The notes below the pieces were generated by a model. The model was not told the origin of the DNA. It worked only from the letters and a program-made list of their open reading frames with translations, and made no database searches. Source: an uncultured Oscillospiraceae bacterium (lineage in GTDB: Bacteria > Bacillota > Clostridia > Oscillospirales > Oscillospiraceae). From it: a stretch of 64,000 bases of DNA. Within the stretch, counting starts at the first letter, position 1, and each line of letters opens with the position of its first letter. The DNA is taken from contig CANRNF010000005.1 in assembly GCA_947631865.1 (NCBI GenBank), forward strand, positions 1 to 64,000. The letters are read 5' to 3'. Of the stretch, positions 9,604-18,562 are shown in pieces. A program made the position numbers and the translations under genes.

Positions 9604-10014
9604 ATGAAAGTGATGCTTGATCCCGGCGCCATCATGCCCACCCGGGCCCACCCTACCGACGCGGGCCTGGACCTGTACGCCCTCAAAGCCGTGACTATCC
9701 CGGCACGGGGGCACGCCACAGTGGACACGGGCGTGCACGTAGCCATTCCGGAGGGGTGCGTGGGCATGCTCAAGAGCAAAAGCGGCCTGAACGTGAAGCG
9801 GAATATCCTGGGCGAGGGCGTCATCGATTCCGGCTATACAGGGCCCATCGTGGTCAAACTCTACAACCAGGGCGACGAGGACGTGACGATCGAGGCGGGG
9901 ATGAAGCTGATACAGCTGGTGATCCTCCCCATCCTCACCCCGGAGCTGGAGCGGGTGGACTCTCTGGATGAGACGGACCGGGGCGCCGGCGGCTTTGGAA
10001 GCACCGGAGCATAA
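9604..10014 (+). CDS. dut: dUTP diphosphatase
   Basis: DAGLDLYAL, KSKSGL, GVIDSGYTGPIVVKLYN, RGAGGFGSTG dUTPase motifs. Confidence 0.93.
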   Translation: MKVMLDPGAIMPTRAHPTDAGLDLYALKAVTIPARGHATVDTGVHVAIPEGCVGMLKSKSGLNVKRNILGEGVIDSGYTGPIVVKLYNQGDEDVTIEAGMKLIQLVILPILTPELERVDSLDETDRGAGGFGSTGA

Positions 10015-10037
10015 ATCAATAACAGGCACGATGAATT

Positions 10038-10463
10038 ATGACAATAGATGAATTTATTGATTACATAGAGAAACGGACAGCTCCTTTTACATTATTGGAA
10101 ACAGGGAGAGCGCAGCTCTCGGAATTATTCAGAAAATATCCAGAGTCACTTCTGCTGGAGTGTGTAGATATCGGCATAAAACAATATTTAGTATTATCTT
10201 ATCAGAACAATGGCATAGAGTCTGAGATCACTGATCAAAATGGCCGGCATATTATCCTGGACAAAATAATTAAAAATGCTGCACAGAATAGCACGTTGTC
10301 TTTATCAGCAAACACAAGGCGAGATATGGCCTTATTTAAAGATATAGGCAACTATTCTGCACACAAGATTTGGTATAATTGCACTAGACAGGATATTGAA
10401 CCACATATTATTAAATATCGTGTTATAATAGAAGAGTTAATGTATAAAGCTGGAGTAAAATGA
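10038..10463 (+). CDS. Hypothetical protein, AT-rich; C-terminus resembles DUF4145/HEPN-like helical proteins
   Basis: 141 aa ORF with far lower GC than neighbours; ends in terminator; IGNYSAHKIWYN…IIEELMYKAG resembles 'IGN-AH' helical region. Confidence 0.6.
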   Translation: MTIDEFIDYIEKRTAPFTLLETGRAQLSELFRKYPESLLLECVDIGIKQYLVLSYQNNGIESEITDQNGRHIILDKIIKNAAQNSTLSLSANTRRDMALFKDIGNYSAHKIWYNCTRQDIEPHIIKYRVIIEELMYKAGVK

Positions 10464-10469
10464 ATACGT

Positions 10470-10511
10470 AAAGACCACACTAACGAGGAAAATCCGTTAA
10501 TGTGGTCTTTG
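10470..10511. terminator. Strong inverted repeat / bidirectional terminator between convergent genes
   Basis: AAAGACCACACTAACG-AGGAAAATC-CGTTAATGTGGTCTTT. Confidence 0.75.
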
Positions 10512-10554
10512 ATTAGATTCAGTTTGAAACAAAATAGCGTCCGTTTCCCTTTAT

Positions 10555-12555
10555 TCAGCTGGCAGTCACAGCTTCCGGTAGAGGCATAGTCTCCCCTCCC
10601 GGCAGTGCCGGCGGTGTTGAGCCGGGGAATGATACTTCCACCTTGAAAAGGTCCCCGTCCAGAGTGAGGGTCATCTCGCCGCCCATGAGCTCTGTAAGGC
10701 TCCTGGCGATGGAGAGGCCCAGACCGCTGCCCTCGGTGCTGCGGGAGCTGTCGCCCCGGACGAAGCGCTCCATGAGCTCATCCGCAGGGATATCCAGCGG
10801 GTAACGGGATACGTTCTTAATTGCGATGGCGGTCTTCTCCCCATCAGCAGCCAGGTCAAAGTAGGCTCTCGTGCCCGGCTGGGCATATTTAAGGACATTG
10901 GTGATGAAGTTGTCCAGCACCCGGCCCAGGAGCCTGGCGTCCGCCAGGATGTAGGTCTCCTGTTCCGGGGCGTGCAGCACAGGCTCTATGCCGGCGGCGG
11001 CCAGCCGTTCGCTGTACTCACCCACAGACTGCTCCAAAAGCTCCCGCACATCGAACAGTTCCGCGTTCACGGTCACCGCACCGCTGACGGCCTTGGAGGC
11101 CTCCACTACGTCCTCTGTGAGCTTCTTGAGCTTTGCTCCCTGCCTGTCCAGCACGACCAGATACTCCCGTCGTGTCTCCTCCGGGAGGCTTTCGTCCTTC
11201 AGCAATTCAATGTAGTTGATGATGGAAGTCAGGGGCGTTTTAAGGTCGTGGCTCACGTTGGTGATGAGCTCGGTCTTCATCCGCTCAGAGCGCATCTGCT
11301 CCTCCACAGCGAGCGCCATGCCATCGCCGATGCGGTTCAGGTCCTGCCCCAGAGCCTTCCAGCCTACATGGAGCTTTTTTGTGTCTACCTTATAGTTGAG
11401 GTCTCCCGCCGCCAGCGCAGCTGCCGCGTCCCGGATGCGTTTTTCCTCCAGATACCAGCGCAGGATGAAGGGGACCAGCACCGCGTCAAAGGCCAACAGG
11501 CTCATTGTTAGAAAGGCCCTGTCGACGCCGAACATGACCAGGAACATGATGAGCACTGCGTGCAGCCCCAAAGCGCCCAATACAAACAACTGGGCCGGTA
11601 TCTTTCGGACAAGCCTGCGCAGCAGCAGCCTGTCCCAAAAGGACCCGCTGGTCAGTTGATTGGCCAGGATGGCCCCGCCCAGGAGCGCCATCCACAGCAA
11701 AAAGATCATGTTTATGGTGTCGTTGGTGATCCCGACCATGAACATGACATCGTATATCTCCGGCAGACGCCAGAAAATGGTCCGTCCCCAGAAGTAGATC
11801 AGCCAGAGCACCAATACCGCCGCGTCGAAGGGGATGTGCCCCGTGAGGGTGGTCTTTCCCTGCCGCCCCTCCTGGACAGCCGCGACCATGCTGAACACGA
11901 ACAGCACGACCGCCAGGATGATAGACGGTATCCAAATGGGGAGGAAATAGTCCTTAAAGGCGTACAGGTGCTGGAAAACGTAATACTCCCGGTAGCAGCC
12001 GTCATAGGGCTCTACCGGCAGGTTCACATAGCCCTCGACCAAATAGGTCTTGTAGGCGTCGTATCGTATCTTACCGCTTTCCTCCGTCTCCCATGGGAGC
12101 GACGTAGGTGCGGGTAAAGCAGAGTCATCCGTCTCTCCCCGGTCCTCTGCTGGGTCGATGGATACCTTTATTACCTCCGTGTCGGGAACAGGAAGCTCCA
12201 CGTTTATGGCGTACACATAGCGGGAATCCTCGGAGGTTGTATCCGCCGTGACGATGCTGCCGTCATATATCTTATAGGAAAAAGCGGCGCCGCCATAGCC
12301 GCCGAGAGTCTCGTTTGTGGGGTCCTCCAGCCACAAAAGATTGCGCTGGACCGCATACAGGCAGTCCTGGACATAGTATCTGCACAGCTGACTGTCCTGA
12401 AACCCGAAGCCTCTTACAGCGTTGTTCTCTCCATACCAGCCATCTCTCAGCGCGAAGTTATAAAGGCTCAGGCTCACCGCGCCCGCCGCCGCTGCAAGGC
12501 AGTACAGAAGCATCATCAGCGCCCGGAACCACATCTCCCGCAAGAGCGTCCTCAA
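10555..12555 (-). CDS. Membrane sensor histidine kinase (HAMP/HisKA/HATPase)
   Basis: TNVSHDLKTPLTSIINYIELL H-box, DNFITNVLKYA N-box, GSGLGLSIARSLTELMGG G-box; multi-TM N-terminus. Confidence 0.92.
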   Translation of the reverse strand: MRTLLREMWFRALMMLLYCLAAAAGAVSLSLYNFALRDGWYGENNAVRGFGFQDSQLCRYYVQDCLYAVQRNLLWLEDPTNETLGGYGGAAFSYKIYDGSIVTADTTSEDSRYVYAINVELPVPDTEVIKVSIDPAEDRGETDDSALPAPTSLPWETEESGKIRYDAYKTYLVEGYVNLPVEPYDGCYREYYVFQHLYAFKDYFLPIWIPSIILAVVLFVFSMVAAVQEGRQGKTTLTGHIPFDAAVLVLWLIYFWGRTIFWRLPEIYDVMFMVGITNDTINMIFLLWMALLGGAILANQLTSGSFWDRLLLRRLVRKIPAQLFVLGALGLHAVLIMFLVMFGVDRAFLTMSLLAFDAVLVPFILRWYLEEKRIRDAAAALAAGDLNYKVDTKKLHVGWKALGQDLNRIGDGMALAVEEQMRSERMKTELITNVSHDLKTPLTSIINYIELLKDESLPEETRREYLVVLDRQGAKLKKLTEDVVEASKAVSGAVTVNAELFDVRELLEQSVGEYSERLAAAGIEPVLHAPEQETYILADARLLGRVLDNFITNVLKYAQPGTRAYFDLAADGEKTAIAIKNVSRYPLDIPADELMERFVRGDSSRSTEGSGLGLSIARSLTELMGGEMTLTLDGDLFKVEVSFPGSTPPALPGGETMPLPEAVTAS

Positions 12556-12561
12556 ATAGCC

Positions 12562-13251
12562 TCACCCCTCGATCTTATAGCCCTTTCCCCAGACCACCTT
12601 CAAATACCGCGGCTCGGCGGGGTTTATCTCCACCTTCTCCCGAAGGTGGCGGATGTGGACGGCCACCGTTCCCTCCGCGCCCATAGGTGTGTCCTGCCAG
12701 ACCTGGCGATATATCTCCCGGCTGGAGAACACCTTGCCGGGGTTCTCCAGGAAAAACTTCAAGATATCGTATTCTTTGGGCGTGATGGTGATCTCCTCCC
12801 CGTCCACGGTAACGGTCTTGGTGTCGTCGTCCATCTCAATGCCGCCCAGAGCAAGCGTGGAGGGCTTCTGGTCCTTTTCGCTCATGCGCATATACCGCCG
12901 CAGCAAGGCCTTCACCCGGGCGATGACCTCCTGAGCGTTGAAGGGCTTGGTCACATAGTCGTCCGCACCCAGCTCCAAGCCCATGATCTTGTCGCTGTCC
13001 TCGCTCTTGGCGGTAAGAAGGATCACGGGAATGTTGTCGTTCCGCTCCCGGAGGAGGGTCAGAGCGGATACACCATCCATCTCGGGCATCATGATGTCCA
13101 GAAGGACCAGGTGTACCTCCTCCCTGTCCACAGTGTCCAAGGCCTCCCGGCCGTTGGATGCCTCCAGGACCGTGTAGCCGGCCCCGGTGAGGTATATATG
13201 CAGCGCCCGGCGAATATCACTGTCGTCGTCGCAGATGAGAACAGTGTACAT
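12562..13251 (-). CDS. OmpR/PhoB family response regulator
   Basis: MYTVLICDDDSDIRRAL… LLDIMMPEMDG receiver plus winged-helix effector; adjacent to kinase. Confidence 0.93.
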   Translation of the reverse strand: MYTVLICDDDSDIRRALHIYLTGAGYTVLEASNGREALDTVDREEVHLVLLDIMMPEMDGVSALTLLRERNDNIPVILLTAKSEDSDKIMGLELGADDYVTKPFNAQEVIARVKALLRRYMRMSEKDQKPSTLALGGIEMDDDTKTVTVDGEEITITPKEYDILKFFLENPGKVFSSREIYRQVWQDTPMGAEGTVAVHIRHLREKVEINPAEPRYLKVVWGKGYKIEG

Positions 13252-13338
13252 ACCCCTCGCCTCCTTCTGTTTCCATGGTAACACAAGTTACAGAAAGATG
13301 AAAGAGGGTAAATTTTAAGATTCTCTTAAAAAAAGATA

Positions 13339-13361
13339 AACGCCCCGAATTTTCGGGGCGT
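13339..13361 (-). terminator. Terminator hairpin between P-type ATPase-like gene and response regulator
   Basis: CGCCCCGAAAATTCGGGGCG then TTTATCTTTTTTT on minus strand. Confidence 0.55.
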
Positions 13362-13369
13362 TTCGTGTG

Positions 13370-15073
13370 TCATTCCTCTTTTGGTATCACTGGTTCCCGC
13401 ATGACGAAGGCACGCAGAGAGTTGAGCACGGCCAGCAGGGCCACGCCCACGTCCGCGAACACTGCCAGCCACAGCGGGCAGGTACCGAACATGTCCAGCA
13501 CCAGGATAACGGCCTTGAAAGCCAGCGCAAAGACGATGTTCTGCCAGACGATGGCACGGGTGTGCTTGGCCGCATCCAGGGCGGTGACCACCTTGGAGGG
13601 CGCCGCGCCCATGATGACCACGTCGGCGGCCTGGATGGCGGCGTCGGAGGTAGCGCCATGGAGGCTCACGCCCACGTCAGCGGCCTCGATGCAGTCGCCG
13701 CTTGTCTCCGCGTCACCGACGAAAATGAGAGTGCCGCGCTTGATCTGGCGGTTCTGTATCTCCTTCACCACCGCCACCCTCTCAGAGGGCTGGCAGTTGG
13801 GATAAAACTCCCCGATGCCTACCTGCCGGGCAAATTTCTCCGTGGCGGCTGGGCTGTCCTCCGTGAGCATGGCGATCTGCTTTTCCTTGTCCCAGCTCAG
13901 CACCGTCACGGTGCCGGGCACGTCTGGCTTCGCCACGCTTCCGAACACGATGCGGCCGGCGTACTGTCCGTTGATGGCCAGATAGATGCAGTTCTCACTG
14001 GTGCGGTCGGTTTCCGGGTCCACGCCAGCCTCCAGGAGCATGTCCAAGGGCCCCAGGATGATCTCCACACCGTCCACCTTCACGGTAACGCCGAAGCTGT
14101 CCGTCCGGGGCTGGAAGCTCTGGATGAGTTCAATATAGATGACGCCCTTGTAGGCCGCCTTGATGGCCTCGGCGTAGGGCCCCTCCGCGTAGGCGCAGGC
14201 GTGGGCCGCGATGCGCAGGAACACGTCCGCGTCCATCTTCTCGCTCTTGACGGAGGTGACACGAAGGCCCTCCCCTTCCAAAGCGCCGGTCTTGTCGAAG
14301 ACCACGGCCCTGGCCCGGGAGACGTCGTCCATGGCGCAGGTGCTCTTAAAGAGGATGCCCTGACGCGTCGCACCGCCGATGCCCGCGAAGTAGCTCAGGG
14401 GCACGGAGATGACGATGGCGCAGGGGCATGCGATGACCATGAGCACGAGAGCACGGTAGATGCCCTCGGTCACGGTGGTATGCAGCGCCAGCGGGGACAC
14501 CGCGGCGATCAGCACCGCGATGCCCAATACCACCGGCGTATAGATGCGGGCAAAATGGGTGATAAATTCCTCCGTACGGCCCTTGCGCCCCTTGTCGGAG
14601 CGCACGTCCGCCAGAACGGCGCTGGCCTCGGGAGAGCGGTTCTCCATAAGGCCCTCGATATTCTGGCGCACCTTTGCCACGGCATATCCCTGGAACAGCT
14701 CGCCCAGCTGGTACAGCAGCATGACCGACGCGCCCTCGCTGGCCTCGCCGATAAGCACGGAGGCGATGGCCACCACGCTCATGAGAAGGCTCTCGTCGAA
14801 CAGGCGCTTGCGGATGATGTTGGCCACCGCGCGGATGAACACGTCATAGCCCGCGCAGAGGATGGCCAGCACGTTCAGCACCATTCCCAGCCAAGGCAGC
14901 ACATGCTCCGCCACCACGCCGCCTATGAAGAAGGCGACGGCGGTGACGAGACGCCAGATCATCACGGTATCGAAACCGTGATGATCGTGGTGGTGCTCTT
15001 CCATGCAGCTGTCACAGGTACAGTCGTGACCGTGACCTTCAGCGGCTTGTTTTATCTCCCGGATAAAGCCCAT
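13370..15073 (-). CDS. Heavy-metal P-type ATPase-like protein lacking actuator domain (probable pseudo-ATPase)
   Basis: P1B-type TM core with CPC (MVIACPCAIVISVPLS), DKTGALE, C-terminal FADVGVALLAVLNSLRA; no TGE domain; GDGIND replaced by GDAETS. Confidence 0.85.
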   Translation of the reverse strand: MGFIREIKQAAEGHGHDCTCDSCMEEHHHDHHGFDTVMIWRLVTAVAFFIGGVVAEHVLPWLGMVLNVLAILCAGYDVFIRAVANIIRKRLFDESLLMSVVAIASVLIGEASEGASVMLLYQLGELFQGYAVAKVRQNIEGLMENRSPEASAVLADVRSDKGRKGRTEEFITHFARIYTPVVLGIAVLIAAVSPLALHTTVTEGIYRALVLMVIACPCAIVISVPLSYFAGIGGATRQGILFKSTCAMDDVSRARAVVFDKTGALEGEGLRVTSVKSEKMDADVFLRIAAHACAYAEGPYAEAIKAAYKGVIYIELIQSFQPRTDSFGVTVKVDGVEIILGPLDMLLEAGVDPETDRTSENCIYLAINGQYAGRIVFGSVAKPDVPGTVTVLSWDKEKQIAMLTEDSPAATEKFARQVGIGEFYPNCQPSERVAVVKEIQNRQIKRGTLIFVGDAETSGDCIEAADVGVSLHGATSDAAIQAADVVIMGAAPSKVVTALDAAKHTRAIVWQNIVFALAFKAVILVLDMFGTCPLWLAVFADVGVALLAVLNSLRAFVMREPVIPKEE

Positions 15074-15080
15074 TTATGTC

Positions 15081-16049
15081 TCAGGCCTTGCCAGCGCAGC
15101 CAAGCACGTCGATGAGCTTGTGGCGCACCAGCTCCTTGATGTTGGCGCGGGCGGGCTTCAGATACTCGCGGGGGTCGAACTTGTCGGGATGCTCATCGAA
15201 GAACTGGCGGATGGTGCCGGTCATGGTCAGGCGCAGGTCAGAGTCGATGTTGATCTTGCAGACGCTGCTGGTGGCCGCCTTGCGCAGCTCGTCCTCGGGG
15301 ATGCCGATGGCGTCGGGCATCTTGCCGCCGTGGTCGTTGATCATCTTTACGTAGTTCTGAGGCACAGAGGAAGAGCCGTGCAGCACGATGGGGAAGCCGG
15401 GCAGGCGCTTGGAGACCTCTTCCAGCACGTCGAAACGCAGAGGAGGCGGCACCAGGATGCCCTGGGCGTTGCGGGTGCACTGGGCGGCGGTGAACTTGTA
15501 GGCACCGTGGCTGGTGCCGATGGCGATGGCCAGGCTGTCGCAGCCGGTCTTGGTCACGAACTCCTCCACCTCTTCGGGATGGGTGTAGGAGGAATCCTCG
15601 GCGGAGACCTTCACCTCGTCCTCCACGCCGGCCAGGGTGCCCAGCTCGGCCTCCACGACCACGCCGTGGTCATGGGCATACTCGACCACCTTCTTGGTGA
15701 TCTCGATGTTCTCCGCAAAAGGCTTGGAAGAGGCGTCGATCATAACGGAGGTGAAGCCGCCGTCGATGCAGGCCTTGCAGGTCTCGAAGTCGGGGCCGTG
15801 GTCCAGGTGCAGCACGATGGGGATCTCCGGGCACTCAATGACGGCGGCCTCCACCAGCTTCACCAGATAGGTGTGGTTGGCATAAGCGCGGGCGCCCTTG
15901 GACACCTGCAGGATCACGGGAGCGTGCTCCTCGCGGCAGGCCTCGGTGATGGCCTGGAGGATCTCCATGTTGTTGACGTTGAAAGCGCCGACGGCGTAGC
16001 CGCCGTCATAGGCCTTCTTGAACATTTCGGTGGAAGTTACCAGAGGCAT
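15081..16049 (-). CDS. fba: Class II fructose-1,6-bisphosphate aldolase
   Basis: YAVGAFNVNNMEILQAI, VLHLDHGPDFE, SVMIDASSKPFAENI, GTSHGAYKF, VLHGSSSVPQ. Confidence 0.95.
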   Translation of the reverse strand: MPLVTSTEMFKKAYDGGYAVGAFNVNNMEILQAITEACREEHAPVILQVSKGARAYANHTYLVKLVEAAVIECPEIPIVLHLDHGPDFETCKACIDGGFTSVMIDASSKPFAENIEITKKVVEYAHDHGVVVEAELGTLAGVEDEVKVSAEDSSYTHPEEVEEFVTKTGCDSLAIAIGTSHGAYKFTAAQCTRNAQGILVPPPLRFDVLEEVSKRLPGFPIVLHGSSSVPQNYVKMINDHGGKMPDAIGIPEDELRKAATSSVCKINIDSDLRLTMTGTIRQFFDEHPDKFDPREYLKPARANIKELVRHKLIDVLGCAGKA

Positions 16050-16147
16050 AAGAAAAGACTCCTTTACTTTATTTTTCCATGCTCTTTATTTTACCGCACA
16101 TTTATGCTATAATCAACCAAAACTTATTTATTTTGGAGGAAAAACAC

Positions 16148-17389
16148 ATGGCAGATAAACTTGTAGGCGCCTGCATCATCGGGCAGTCCGGCGGACCCAC
16201 TTCCGTCATCAACGCCAGCGCATACGGCGCCATCGCCGAGGCCCTGGCCACCGACGAGATCACCCAGGTCCTGGGCGCCGACCACGGCATCACCGGCGTT
16301 CTGGCCGACAAGCTCTATGATATGGGCAAAGAGGACCCCAAGGAGCTGGCGTACCTGAAGAACACCCCCTCCTCTGAGCTGGGCTCCTGCCGATACAAAC
16401 TGGCCGATCCCGAGGTGGACGACACCGACTACAAGCGCATCCTGGAAGTCTTCAAAAAGCACAACGTCCGCTATTTCTTCTACAACGGCGGCAACGACTC
16501 CATGGACACCTGCGACAAGATCAGCCGCTACATGTCCAAGTCCGGCTGGGACTGCCGCGTCATGGGCATCCCCAAGACCATCGACAACGACCTCTGGGGC
16601 ACCGACCACTGCCCCGGCTTCCCCTCCGCGGCCAAGTATATCGCCACCAGCGCCATGGAAGTGTCCAAGGACGGAAAGGTCTACCCCACCGGCCAGGTGA
16701 CCATCATCGAGATCATGGGCCGCCACGCCGGGTGGCTTGCCGGCTCCGCCGCTCTTGCCACTCACTTCGGCGCGGGCCCCGACTTGGTGTACCTGCCTGA
16801 GGTCGACTTTGATATGGACGCGTTCCTGAACGATGTGGAGCGCATCTACAACGAGAAGAAGAACTGCCTGGTAGCCGTGTCCGAGGGCCTGCACTTCGCC
16901 GATGGCACCTTCGTGTCCCAGGCCAAGACCAGCGCTACCGATGGCTTCGGCCACGCCCAGCTGGGCGGTCTGGCCGCCCGACTGGCCGAGCAGGTCAAGG
17001 AGCGCACCGGCGCCAAGGTTCGCCCCATCGAGCTGAGCCTGCTGCAGCGCTGCGGCGCCCATCTGGCCTCCAAGACCGATTTGGAGGAGGCGGAGACCGC
17101 CGGCCGTAAGGTCGTCCAGGCCGCCGTGGCCGGCGAGACCGGCAAGATGGTGGCCTTCGAGCGGGACACCGACGAGAAGGGCAATTACAAGTGCAAGTAT
17201 ATCCTCCTCCCCCTCACCTCCGTGGCCAACGCGGAGAAGAAGGTGCCTCTGGAGTGGATCAACGCCGAGCACAACTTCGTCACCGAGGACTTCATCAACT
17301 ACGTCCTGCCCCTGATCCAGGGCGAGCCTGAGCGGCCCACGGAGTGCTCTCTGCCCCGCTACGCCAAGCTCAAGAAGGTCCTGGCGTGA
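16148..17389 (+). CDS. 6-phosphofructokinase, probably pyrophosphate-dependent
   Basis: GQSGGPTSVINAS, NGGNDSMDTC, PKTIDNDLWGTDHCPGF, EIMGRHAGWLA motifs. Confidence 0.9.
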   Translation: MADKLVGACIIGQSGGPTSVINASAYGAIAEALATDEITQVLGADHGITGVLADKLYDMGKEDPKELAYLKNTPSSELGSCRYKLADPEVDDTDYKRILEVFKKHNVRYFFYNGGNDSMDTCDKISRYMSKSGWDCRVMGIPKTIDNDLWGTDHCPGFPSAAKYIATSAMEVSKDGKVYPTGQVTIIEIMGRHAGWLAGSAALATHFGAGPDLVYLPEVDFDMDAFLNDVERIYNEKKNCLVAVSEGLHFADGTFVSQAKTSATDGFGHAQLGGLAARLAEQVKERTGAKVRPIELSLLQRCGAHLASKTDLEEAETAGRKVVQAAVAGETGKMVAFERDTDEKGNYKCKYILLPLTSVANAEKKVPLEWINAEHNFVTEDFINYVLPLIQGEPERPTECSLPRYAKLKKVLA

Positions 17390-17404
17390 TTTCGTTTTAA
17401 AATG

Positions 17405-17434
17405 GCCGGCTGGGTACCCCCAGCCGGCTTTCCT
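17405..17434 (+). terminator. Rho-independent terminator after pfk
   Basis: GCCGGCTGGG-TAC-CCCCAGCCGGC-TTTCCTT. Confidence 0.75.
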
Positions 17435-17457
17435 TAAACTATGAACGGAGGCGCGCG

Positions 17458-18054
17458 ATGCGGAAGCTTTGGAACGCCGTCAAATGGCCTCTGGCCGTCA
17501 TTTGCATCCTGGCGGGCGTCATATGCCTGCTTCTGGCATTCAGCTATCTGGGCGAGAACGACGACCTTGCGGCCATATTGAGCGGCCTGGGCGTAGTCCT
17601 GCTTGGCGAGTCCATCTTCTGCATCCACCATGCCCGCAAAAAGAAAAAAGCCGCGGCGGCTGGTCAGGAGATCAAAGGCGACGAGTCCTTCGGCAAGTTC
17701 CGCCATGCCTCCGGCCTGCCCATGGCGGAGGGCGTGGAGTGCCAGGTGAGCCGATGCAATGGCGCTCTTCACATCGCCGCCATGAACCAGGTGTTCACCC
17801 TGGCGGAGGACAAGATCCGGGGCGCGGCTGTGCTGACTCAGAAGGCGGCTGAAAAGCAGTTCGTGCCCCGGCTCCTGTGGGTACGGAAGAAGACCGTGCG
17901 CTCCTTCTCCCGCTGCCTCGTGCTCACCTATGCCGACAGCCCTGATGTGCCCGGCAAGACCATCGTGTTCCAGCTTGGCGAGTGGAACGTGGACAAGGCG
18001 AGGCGCCTGGCGGCCCATTATAAGGACCTGCCTACCGCCCACATCGAACTGTAA
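17458..18054 (+). CDS. Hypothetical membrane protein
   Basis: 198 aa ORF with two N-terminal TM segments; RBS GGAGGCG. Confidence 0.6.
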   Translation: MRKLWNAVKWPLAVICILAGVICLLLAFSYLGENDDLAAILSGLGVVLLGESIFCIHHARKKKKAAAAGQEIKGDESFGKFRHASGLPMAEGVECQVSRCNGALHIAAMNQVFTLAEDKIRGAAVLTQKAAEKQFVPRLLWVRKKTVRSFSRCLVLTYADSPDVPGKTIVFQLGEWNVDKARRLAAHYKDLPTAHIEL

Positions 18055-18118
18055 AACTTTCTTTGACACAAGAGAACTCCCCCTTTGCATAGTATGGCGT
18101 GCAAAGGGGGAAATACTT

Positions 18119-18562
18119 TTGTCCGATAAAGATACTTGCACCTACAAAGAGGGCCCTCTGCCCTCCTGCGCGCCGCTGGCCGTGCCCATGCTGGCCGCCC
18201 AGCAGCGCAGCGAGCCCGCCTACGAGAGCGTAGACGCTCTCACCAAGGGCACGCTTTTTCCCGGGCTTGACCTGCCCTTTATGGATTATGTGGCCAGCGG
18301 CCCTGTGGAGGCTTCGCCTCTGACGGAGCTCATGGCTCTGGACTTCGTATGCCAGGAGCTGGCGCTCTATCTGGACACCCATCCCGGCGACGCCGAGGCC
18401 TTCAAGAAGTGGAAGAGCTTCAAAGCTCTTGCCAAGGAGGGCCGCAAGCGCTACGTGGAGATGTGCGGTCCCGTGACACGCGGCGAGACGGCCATGTTCG
18501 ACTCCTGGGTGTGGCCCGAGGACCCCTGGCCCTGGAATGGCAGAAAGGCAGGTAAGAAGTAA
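18119..18562 (+). CDS. CotJA-CotJB fusion spore coat protein
   Basis: TTG start after GGGGG; CotJA-like (VDALTKGTLFPGLDLPF) then CotJB-like (LTELMALDFVCQELALYLDTHPGDAEAF…DSWVWPEDPWPWNG). Confidence 0.8.
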   Translation: MSDKDTCTYKEGPLPSCAPLAVPMLAAQQRSEPAYESVDALTKGTLFPGLDLPFMDYVASGPVEASPLTELMALDFVCQELALYLDTHPGDAEAFKKWKSFKALAKEGRKRYVEMCGPVTRGETAMFDSWVWPEDPWPWNGRKAGKK

